Shown one piece after another: positions 1 to 4,787 of a stretch of DNA of 5,878 nucleotides (position 1 is its first letter; each line of letters begins with the position of its first letter). Under the pieces are notes generated by a model, which saw only the letters and a program-made list of their open reading frames with translations, did not search any database and had not been told where the DNA came from. Position numbers and translations under genes: made by a program. Origin of the DNA: an uncultured Collinsella sp. (GTDB taxonomy: Bacteria > Actinomycetota > Coriobacteriia > Coriobacteriales > Coriobacteriaceae); the NCBI GenBank assembly GCA_958413765.1, contig CATYVH010000057.1, positions 1 through 5,878 of the forward strand, in the 5' to 3' direction.

Positions 1-1
1 C

Positions 2-30
2 AAAAAAGCTCCCATTGCTGGGAGCTCTTT
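2..30 (-). terminator. Intrinsic terminator hairpin, duplicate copy
   Basis: On the minus strand an 8-bp stem (26-19 pairing with 14-7) with a 4-nt loop is followed by a run of six T (7-2). It is the same hairpin as the one behind the intact tRNA-Leu at 191-219. A few A-T pairs beyond a single mismatch (28-30 with 3-5) make it roughly symmetric, so it could stop transcription from either side. No functional gene sits directly in front of it on the minus strand, only an 18-nt tRNA fragment. Confidence 0.75.
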
Positions 31-37
31 CATTTAA

Positions 38-55
38 TGGTGCGGGCGAAAGGAC
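38..55 (-). pseudogene. 3' fragment of tRNA-Leu (18 nt)
   Basis: On the minus strand this reads as the tRNA-Leu 3' end: part of the T-stem, the seven-base 3' acceptor strand, the discriminator A and an encoded CCA. It matches the intact gene at 227-244 exactly. Nothing resembling the T-loop, variable arm, anticodon arm or D-arm follows in the correct orientation, so it cannot fold into a tRNA. It is a by-product of the 55-nt duplication. Confidence 0.7.
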
Positions 56-189
56 GTCCGCGTATCCGCTTCGCGGATCCGCACCGGCATCGGCCGCCTG
101 CCGGCGTCCTCGCCAGCTCGCTAAAAACGCTCCGCGTTTTCTTGACGCTCGCTCCTTCGCAGGTTCAAGTCCCCGCGATGGGCCCATAA
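56..189. other. Hairpin-rich GC-rich spacer between the two repeat copies
   Basis: I see no credible gene in this stretch; the only open frame (plus strand, 15-248) runs through terminator and tRNA sequence. It contains three consecutive perfect inverted repeats: 64-69 with 73-78 (6 bp, 3-nt loop), 84-89 with 99-104 (6 bp, 9-nt loop) and 124-130 with 134-140 (7 bp, 3-nt loop). The third is followed on the minus strand by five T, like a weak terminator, and is flanked by the direct 7-mer gctcgct at 116-122 and 147-153. Bases 161-172 are the reverse complement of the tRNA-Leu T-arm at 241-252, and 176-186 could be read as a degenerate acceptor end finishing in CCA. Its origin is unknown. A mobile or scattered repeat, or a rearranged tRNA remnant, would both fit. 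Confidence 0.5.
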
Positions 190-244
190 CAAAAAAGCTC
201 CCATTGCTGGGAGCTCTTTCATTTAATGGTGCGGGCGAAAGGAC
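190..244 (-). repeat. Direct repeat copy 2: terminator plus tRNA-Leu 3' end
   Basis: This is the 55-nt partner of 1-55, with an identical sequence and a start-to-start distance of 189 nt. Here the repeat is part of the intact tRNA-Leu gene and its terminator, so it is probably the parental copy. Identity ends in the middle of the T-arm. Confidence 0.92.
191..219 (-). terminator. Intrinsic terminator of tRNA-Leu
   Basis: The hairpin begins 12 nt after the encoded CCA. The 8-bp GC-rich stem (215-208 with 203-196) closes a 4-nt loop and is followed by six T on the minus strand (196-191). The placement directly after the tRNA 3' end supports Rho-independent termination of the tRNA transcript, and of any tatD read-through. 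Confidence 0.85.
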
Positions 245-313
245 TTGAACCTTCATGGGGTTGCCCCCATACGGACCTGAACCGTACGCGTCTGCCAATT
301 CCGCCACGCCCGC
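227..313 (-). tRNA. tRNA-Leu, anticodon CAG
   Basis: This is an 87-nt class II tRNA reading CUG codons. The 7-bp acceptor stem pairs 313-307 with 237-231 perfectly; the discriminator is A and CCA is encoded (229-227). The anticodon stem pairs 286-282 with 274-270 around the loop TTCAGGT, putting anticodon CAG at 279-277. A long variable arm with a 5-bp stem (269-265 with 260-256) and a 4-base loop is typical of leucine tRNAs. The T-arm has the loop TTCAAGT and a 5-bp stem with one G-U pair. The A discriminator also fits leucine identity. It lies just downstream of tatD, has a candidate promoter at 325-353 and ends at the hairpin at 191-219. Its 3' end is duplicated at 38-55. Confidence 0.96.
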
Positions 314-324
314 GTGCAGGAATT

Positions 325-353
325 AGAATAACGGAGCGCCACCGCGAACGCAA
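325..353 (-). promoter_or_regulatory. Candidate sigma-70-type promoter for tRNA-Leu
   Basis: On the minus strand a -35-like TTGCGT (353-348) and a -10-like TATTCT (330-325) are separated by exactly 17 nt. The -10 ends 11 nt before the tRNA 5' end, leaving a leader of a few bases, as is common for tRNA genes. The -35 box matches consensus only in its first three bases, so the call rests on spacing and position. It begins 3 nt after the tatD stop codon. Confidence 0.5.
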
Positions 354-356
354 GAA

Positions 357-1274
357 CTATTTTTGAAAAAGTTTGCAGGCATTTTCCCAAGCGGCTTGCG
401 CGATTGTTTCGGCGTCCTCACCAGTGCGATCGACACGGTCGTTAACCAGCGCGTTTGCCGTAATGGAGATCATTGCGGGCTCGCATTCAAGACCGCGGAT
501 GGGCTCCGGAGCCATATACGGGCAATCCGTCTCGAACAAAATTCGATCGAGTGGGGTTGCCGCAAATGCCTCGCGCACGTCGTCGTTGCGCTTAAAGGTG
601 GCCGCACCACCATAGGCGATATAGCAGCCCAGCTCCACAAAGCGCTCCATCGTGGCGCGGTCCTCGCCAAAACAGTGCAGCACACAACCGGCCTGGGGCA
701 CGCCCACCTCACGAAGCACGTTGTACGCATCCATATGCGAGGTGCGCTCCCCATCCGAGTCCTCGTGCCGCAGGTGCAACTCCACCGGCACATTGCAGCG
801 CACGGCGACTTCGAGCTGACGTGCCATGCAATCAATCTGCACGCTGTGGGGCGCCGGCGTGATGTCGTCGTCGTAATCCATGTGGTAGTCCAGACCGATT
901 TCGCCAATACCGGCGCACAAAGGGTCATCAAGCGCAGCAACAACCTGCGCGTGAATGTCGTCGGTATAGTCCGGCGCGCCATACGGATGCACGCCGGCAA
1001 GATACTTGATCTGCGGGATGCCCCTCATCGGCAGAATCTCGCGCGTCAGCCAGTCGCTATAGTCCGTCACGCTGCGCTTATCGGCGATGGGGTCGAAGAC
1101 CGTCACCAACAGGTCGATGCCTGCCGCCTTGGCACGCACGAGTGTCTCGGGCACATCCTTGCCCCAAAACGAAAGCAGATGCGCATGCGTGTCGGCAAGC
1201 GGTGCCAAGGGCACGGGACAAGCAACCGTCTTCTTTTTCTTGGTAAACGTCACGCGTTCGGCATTAAGCGTCAT
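357..1274 (-). CDS. tatD: TatD family metal-dependent hydrolase (DNase)
   Basis: The 305-residue protein belongs to the TatD family of cytoplasmic TIM-barrel metallohydrolases. Family members act as Mg2+-dependent 3'-5' exonucleases on DNA or RNA and are linked to DNA repair or RNA quality control. The metal-ligand motifs appear in order: DTHAH (28-32), GEIGLDYH (124-131), PVELHLRHE with His167 (163-171), LHCFGE with His200 (199-204) and FETDCPY with Asp250 (247-253). The first 25 residues precede the barrel and contain four lysines in a row, which makes it somewhat longer than the roughly 260 residues usual for the family. The ATG at 1274 is chosen because GGGAG lies 7 nt upstream and it overlaps the rsmA end by 11 nt. 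A longer frame to 1385 would lie inside rsmA and adds an unrelated, Pro/Arg-rich stretch. Translational coupling to rsmA is likely. The fold and family are secure; the true substrate is not shown by sequence. Confidence 0.93.
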   Translation of the reverse strand: MTLNAERVTFTKKKKTVACPVPLAPLADTHAHLLSFWGKDVPETLVRAKAAGIDLLVTVFDPIADKRSVTDYSDWLTREILPMRGIPQIKYLAGVHPYGAPDYTDDIHAQVVAALDDPLCAGIGEIGLDYHMDYDDDITPAPHSVQIDCMARQLEVAVRCNVPVELHLRHEDSDGERTSHMDAYNVLREVGVPQAGCVLHCFGEDRATMERFVELGCYIAYGGAATFKRNDDVREAFAATPLDRILFETDCPYMAPEPIRGLECEPAMISITANALVNDRVDRTGEDAETIAQAAWENACKLFQK

Positions 1275-2124
1275 GGGAAAGCTCCCGGGCCAGACGGACA
1301 AAGTCGGCAACATCGAGCGTCTCGGCGCGCGTGGTGGGTGCGATACCGCAAGCCTCAAAGGCGACATCGAGCACGTCCTTGGCAAAGCCGTTGGCGCTCA
1401 TGGAATTGCGGATGGTCTTGCGACGCTGAGCAAATGCAGCATCAATCACGCGGGCCACAAATTCGCGATCGAGTCCTTCGGGCACCACACCGTCAACACG
1501 GTCGATACGCACGACGGCCGAGTCCACGTGTGGCGCCGGCATAAAGCAACGCGGCGGCACCTCAAAGCGACCCGTAACCTGCGCATACAGGCCAAGCTTT
1601 GCCGTATAGCCGCCATAGGTCTTGTTACCCGGCACCGCGGCAATGCGATCGGCAACCTCCTTTTGAACCATGACCACGGCACGCTTGAGCGCGGGCATCG
1701 TCTGGAAGAACTGCAGGATGATCGTCGCCGCCACGTTATAGGGCAGGTTCGCGACAAATACCGTCGGCTCACCGCCTGCAGCCTGCTCAATCTGCCCCGG
1801 CGTCACCTTGAGCGCGTCGCCCACGATAAAGCGGAAGTTGGCATAGTCGGCGGCATGGGCATCGAGCACCGGTTCGAGTTCGGGATCGGCCTCGATCGAC
1901 GTGACGCACGCCGCCTCCTGCAGCAGCGCGAGCGTGAGCGTACCAACGCCCGGGCCAACCTCGAGCACGCGCTCATCGCCCGTGAGCTCGGAAAGCTCGC
2001 AAATGCGCTCAATTACATGGTTGTCGATCAGGAAGTTCTGGCCCAGGCGATGCTTGGTCGCAAGGCCAAACTCCTCCAGCAGCTCCCTTGTTGCCGTGGG
2101 GTTTGCCAAAGGCGAAGTTGTCAT
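1264..2124 (-). CDS. rsmA: 16S rRNA (adenine1518-N6/adenine1519-N6)-dimethyltransferase RsmA (KsgA)
   Basis: The 286-residue protein is an S-adenosylmethionine-dependent dimethyltransferase that modifies two adjacent adenines in the 3' terminal helix of 16S rRNA late in 30S assembly. Family signatures appear in order: HRLGQNFL (25-32), the SAM-binding VLEVGPGVGTLT (53-64), acidic E78/D80 after strand 2, GDAL (102-105), catalytic NLPY (126-129), VQKEVADR (153-160), MPAPHVDSAVVRI (195-207) and AFAQRRKTIRNS (230-241) in the C-terminal domain. Length is normal for the family. The ATG start is well supported by AAGGAGG at 2136-2130, 5 nt upstream. metG lies upstream but a strong hairpin terminator separates them, so rsmA and tatD probably form their own unit, although I could not find a convincing promoter in the short gap. 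Loss of KsgA activity gives kasugamycin resistance in other bacteria. Confidence 0.97.
   Translation of the reverse strand: MTTSPLANPTATRELLEEFGLATKHRLGQNFLIDNHVIERICELSELTGDERVLEVGPGVGTLTLALLQEAACVTSIEADPELEPVLDAHAADYANFRFIVGDALKVTPGQIEQAAGGEPTVFVANLPYNVAATIILQFFQTMPALKRAVVMVQKEVADRIAAVPGNKTYGGYTAKLGLYAQVTGRFEVPPRCFMPAPHVDSAVVRIDRVDGVVPEGLDREFVARVIDAAFAQRRKTIRNSMSANGFAKDVLDVAFEACGIAPTTRAETLDVADFVRLARELSHDA
1282..1286 (-). promoter_or_regulatory. Ribosome binding site inside rsmA that sets the tatD start
   Basis: GGGAG on the minus strand, 7 nt before the ATG at 1274 and within the last codons of rsmA. It favours this ATG over the longer upstream reading frame and fits coupled translation of the overlapping pair. 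Confidence 0.6.
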
Positions 2125-2155
2125 AGTTGCCTCCTTAGCATGATGGCGGCGTCTT

Positions 2156-2192
2156 GAAACAAAAGGGCATGGACCGTTGCGGCCATGCCCTT
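2156..2192 (-). terminator. Intrinsic terminator between metG and rsmA
   Basis: A perfect 10-bp stem pairs 2192-2183 with 2172-2163. Inside it, after a one-base bulge, a further 3-bp helix (2182-2180 with 2176-2174) closes a 3-nt loop. On the minus strand it runs straight into a T-rich tail (TTTTGTTT, including the last two stem bases). It starts about 40 nt after the metG stop and ends about 30 nt before the rsmA start. It should end the GH5-rsmI-metG transcript and give rsmA partial or full transcriptional independence. The tail is interrupted by one G, so some read-through is possible. Confidence 0.82.
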
Positions 2193-2231
2193 ACATCTAA
2201 ACAGCAAATTGCCGATATGGCGCGCGGCGTC

Positions 2232-3833
2232 TTAGCCCAGACGCGGGAACAGCGGCTCACCCTTCTCGACGGGCTGACCACCGGCAAGCAGGCCCCAAGC
2301 GCAAATGACCTTGAGGTCGTCGCTCGCGGCCTCGTCCTCGCAGGACAGGCGGCGCAGGGCTTCGGCAGAGGTCTGAGGCATGAGCGGCATCAGCAGGTGA
2401 GCGGCAATGCGGATGGCCTCGAGCAGGTTGTAGATCACAAATGCCAGCTCGTCAGCCTTAGCCTCATCCTTGGCAAGCGCCCAAGGCTCGGAGTCCTCGA
2501 TGTAGTGGTTGGCGGCGTGGATGAGCTCCATAACCTCGTCCTTGGCTCCGCCGTAATCGAGCACGTCCATCTTGGCCATGTAGCGCTCGACCAGGCCGTC
2601 GGCGATCTTTGCCAGCGGGTTGTCGAACGCATCGAACGATGCGGGCTTGGCGGGCGCGCAGCCGTCAAAGTACTTGCCGCTCATGTTGAGCGAACGCGAG
2701 ATAAGGTTGCCCCAGCTGTTGGCCAGGTCGGCGTTGTAGACCTGCTCCATGCGATCGAAGCTGATGGCGCCGTCGGTACCGGGAACGACGTCGGTCATAA
2801 AGTAGTAGCGATAGCCCTCGACGCCCAGCATGTCGATAACGTCCTGCGGAGCGATGGCGTTACCGCGGCTCTTGGACATCTTCTCGGCCTTGCCGGTCTC
2901 GGCATTGCGCACGGTCAGGAAGCCGTGGGCAAAGACGTGCTCGGGCAGGGCCTCGCCGATGGCCATGAGCATGGCGGGCCAAATGACGCAGTGGAAGCGG
3001 ATGATGTCCTTACCCACGATGTGGAACTGCGCGGGCCAGCGATAGGCCAGCTCGGCACGCGCCTCGTCGGTGTCGACACCGTAGCCGACGGCCGTCATAT
3101 AGTTGAGCAGCGCGTCAAACCATACATAGGTCACATGGCCCTCGTCAAACGGGACCTGGATGCCCCAGTCAAAGCTCGTGCGACTCACGGAAAGGTCGTT
3201 GAGGCCGCCCTCGACAAAGCTGCGAACCTCGTTCATGCGGAACGCAGGCTCGACAAAGTCGGGGTGCTCGTCATAGAGCTTGAGAAGCTTGTCCTGGAAG
3301 GCGGAAAGCTTAAAGAAGTAGGACTCCTCCTGCACGCGCTCAAGCGGACGGTGGCAGTCGGGGCACAGGTGCTGGCCGACGCTGCCGTACTCCTCGTCGC
3401 CCTTCTGGACCTGCGTATCGGTGAAGTAGGTCTCGTCAGGCACGCAATACCAACCGTCGTAGCTGCCCTTATACAGGTAGCCGGACTCCTTCATGCGCTC
3501 CCACAGGTACTGCACGGCATGATGCTGGCGCGGCTCGGTGGTGCGGATGAAGTCGTCGTTGGAGATCTCGAGCTTGCTCCAAAGCTCCTTGAAGTGCGGA
3601 GCCTGGCTGTCGGTCCACTCCTGCGGCGTCATGTTGTGCTTGGCTGCGGCCTCGGCGACCTTCTCGCCGTGCTCGTCCATGCCGGTCAGGAACTTGACGT
3701 TATAGCCGGCGGAGCGACGATAACGGGCCTGAACGTCGGCGATGATGGTGGAATAAGCCGTGCCCAGGTGCGGATCGGCGTTGACGTAGTAGATGGGCGT
3801 CGTGATAAAGAACGAAGGCTTGCTTTGATCCAT
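2232..3833 (-). CDS. metG: Methionyl-tRNA synthetase (methionine--tRNA ligase)
   Basis: The 533-residue cytoplasmic class I synthetase attaches methionine to initiator and elongator tRNA-Met. The N-terminal Rossmann fold carries TTPIYYVNADPHLGTAYS (11-28), with HLGT as the HIGH-type ATP motif, and GMDEHGEK (51-58). The connective knuckle region has WYCVPDET (128-135) and CPDCHRP (157-163), then EESYFF. The second ATP-binding motif KMSKS is at 318-322, followed by RGN. The helical anticodon-binding domain fills the rest. The protein ends soon after that domain, so the C-terminal EMAP/Trbp111-type tRNA-binding extension found in many bacterial MetRS is absent. One of the usual four zinc-ligand positions is Asp133 instead of Cys or His, leaving Cys130, Cys157 and Cys160. 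The start is supported by GGAGG 9 nt upstream (3847-3843). It follows rsmI after 69 nt, which may contain a weak promoter, and is closed by a terminator. Confidence 0.97.
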   Translation of the reverse strand: MDQSKPSFFITTPIYYVNADPHLGTAYSTIIADVQARYRRSAGYNVKFLTGMDEHGEKVAEAAAKHNMTPQEWTDSQAPHFKELWSKLEISNDDFIRTTEPRQHHAVQYLWERMKESGYLYKGSYDGWYCVPDETYFTDTQVQKGDEEYGSVGQHLCPDCHRPLERVQEESYFFKLSAFQDKLLKLYDEHPDFVEPAFRMNEVRSFVEGGLNDLSVSRTSFDWGIQVPFDEGHVTYVWFDALLNYMTAVGYGVDTDEARAELAYRWPAQFHIVGKDIIRFHCVIWPAMLMAIGEALPEHVFAHGFLTVRNAETGKAEKMSKSRGNAIAPQDVIDMLGVEGYRYYFMTDVVPGTDGAISFDRMEQVYNADLANSWGNLISRSLNMSGKYFDGCAPAKPASFDAFDNPLAKIADGLVERYMAKMDVLDYGGAKDEVMELIHAANHYIEDSEPWALAKDEAKADELAFVIYNLLEAIRIAAHLLMPLMPQTSAEALRRLSCEDEAASDDLKVICAWGLLAGGQPVEKGEPLFPRLG

Positions 3834-3872
3834 AGGGTTTGTCCTCCAGAAAAACGTTGCATACAGGGGATG

Positions 3873-3878
3873 ATTCTA
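3873..3878 (-). promoter_or_regulatory. Possible -10 element ahead of metG
   Basis: TAGAAT on the minus strand in the 69-nt gap between rsmI and metG, about 40 nt before the metG start. The hexamer 17 nt upstream (TGGAGG) is a poor -35, so this is only a weak candidate. If real, metG could be expressed independently of the GH5-rsmI transcript; otherwise the three genes share an upstream promoter outside the window. Confidence 0.25.
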
Positions 3879-3902
3879 GCGCAAGGGCTGGATATCCTCC
3901 AT

Positions 3903-4781
3903 CTATTGCATATCGAGCACCATGGCATAGACATCGCGCTTGCGGCGCGAATACTTCTGAGACAGGCGCTTGGCCACCGCAGAGGCGGGCTCCCCCTCCT
4001 CGAGCGCGGCGCGGATATCCTCGCGCAGGGCCTCGTCGGGATCCGCTGCCGCGGCGCCAACCGGCACGATACCGGCCTCCTCATCCTCGCTCGGCGGCGC
4101 GATGACCAGCGCAATCTCGCCCTTTACCTCGCCGCGAGCACGCAGCTCCTCGGCAAGCTGAGCAGCGGGCTCGCGCAAGACCTCCTCGTGCAGCTTGGTG
4201 AGTTCGCGGCAGACGGCAACCTCACGCTGGGGAAAGACCTCCGCCACGGCCTCGAGCGTCGCCACGATGCGATGTGGAGACTCGTAGAAGATGAGCGCGC
4301 CGGGCACCACGGCAAGGCGCTGCAGTCGGCGCACGCGGTCGCCGTGCTTGCGACCCAAAAAGCCTTCGAAGAAGAAATGCTCGCAGGGAATGCCGGACGA
4401 AACAAGCGCCGTGACGCAAGCAGAGGGCCCGGGAATAACTTCGACGGGCACATCGGCCTCACGCGCCGCCTCGACCAGCGCCTGGCCGGGATCGGACACA
4501 CTCGGCATGCCGGCGTCCGAGGCAAAGGCGAGGGTCTCCCCCGCCAGCAGACGGTCGACCAGGCCGGCGGCGCGGCTGGCGATCACATTCTCGTCGCAAC
4601 GGACAAGCGGCTTGGAAATGCCCAGGTGCATCAGCAGCTTTGACGTCACACGCGTGTCTTCGCAGCAGATGGCATCGGCGGCGGCAAAGGCCTCGCCAAC
4701 GCGCGGGGACAGGTCGCCCAGGTTGCCGATGGGCGTGCCGACCACATAGAGTTTGCCCGTATGGGCGCTGTTTTGCGTCAT
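3903..4781 (-). CDS. rsmI: 16S rRNA (cytidine1402-2'-O)-methyltransferase RsmI
   Basis: The 292-residue enzyme belongs to the tetrapyrrole-methylase fold and uses SAM to methylate the ribose of C1402 in the 16S rRNA decoding centre, which affects start-codon choice and fidelity. Motifs in order: LYVVGTPIGNLGD (11-23), CEDTR (40-44), FASDAGMPSVSDPG (86-99; many relatives have TPGISDPG), IPGPSA (116-121), FFFEGFLGRK (136-145), FYESPHRI (165-172), CRELTKLHEE and KGEIALVI. After an acidic, alanine-rich linker, the last 40 or so residues (AVAKRLSQKYSRRKRDVYAMVL) match the small helical C-terminal domain of RsmI. The start follows the GH5 stop by only 6 nt and has no good Shine-Dalgarno sequence, just an AGG inside that stop region. 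Translation may therefore depend on ribosomes finishing the upstream gene. Confidence 0.96.
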   Translation of the reverse strand: MTQNSAHTGKLYVVGTPIGNLGDLSPRVGEAFAAADAICCEDTRVTSKLLMHLGISKPLVRCDENVIASRAAGLVDRLLAGETLAFASDAGMPSVSDPGQALVEAAREADVPVEVIPGPSACVTALVSSGIPCEHFFFEGFLGRKHGDRVRRLQRLAVVPGALIFYESPHRIVATLEAVAEVFPQREVAVCRELTKLHEEVLREPAAQLAEELRARGEVKGEIALVIAPPSEDEEAGIVPVGAAAADPDEALREDIRAALEEGEPASAVAKRLSQKYSRRKRDVYAMVLDMQ

Positions 4782-4787
4782 ATCAAC

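Larger units (their letters stand above)
1..55 (-). repeat. Direct repeat copy 1: terminator plus tRNA-Leu 3' end
   Basis: This 55-nt stretch is identical to 190-244, with no mismatch. It carries the tRNA-Leu terminator hairpin and the last 18 nt of the tRNA (CCA, discriminator, 3' acceptor strand and the start of the T-arm). Identity stops inside the T-arm: base 56 is g where the intact copy has t at 245. The left limit is unknown because the window begins here, so the repeat may extend further left. Confidence 0.92.

Noticed and set aside
174..190. Resemblance of gggcccataac to the anticodon loop of initiator tRNA
   Set aside because: The loop CCCATAA would carry a CAT anticodon, but the following bases are a poly-A tract and terminator and do not complete the stem, and no other tRNA arms flank it.
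15..248. 77-codon plus-strand frame across the repeats
   Set aside because: It begins and ends in terminator and tRNA sequence, and repeats its own peptide only because the DNA is duplicated.
1275..1385. Longer N-terminus for TatD starting at 1385
   Set aside because: The extra 37 residues would be encoded inside rsmA and show no TatD homology. The ATG at 1274 has its own ribosome binding site and leaves a short, normal gene overlap.
2121..2141. Six-codon minus-strand ORF whose TGA overlaps the rsmA ATG
   Set aside because: It contains the rsmA ribosome binding site itself and has none of its own. Probably chance.
363..2157. Plus-strand open frames 363-1544 (393 codons) and 1087-2157 (356 codons)
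   Set aside because: They are antisense to tatD and rsmA, Arg/His-rich, and without family motifs or suitable ribosome binding sites.
2154..4643. 829-codon open frame on the plus strand
   Set aside because: It is antisense to metG and most of rsmI, both secure genes. The long open frame follows from high GC and third-position bias; the translation is rich in Leu, Val, His, Gly and Ala with no recognisable domain, and it would start in the metG-rsmA terminator region.
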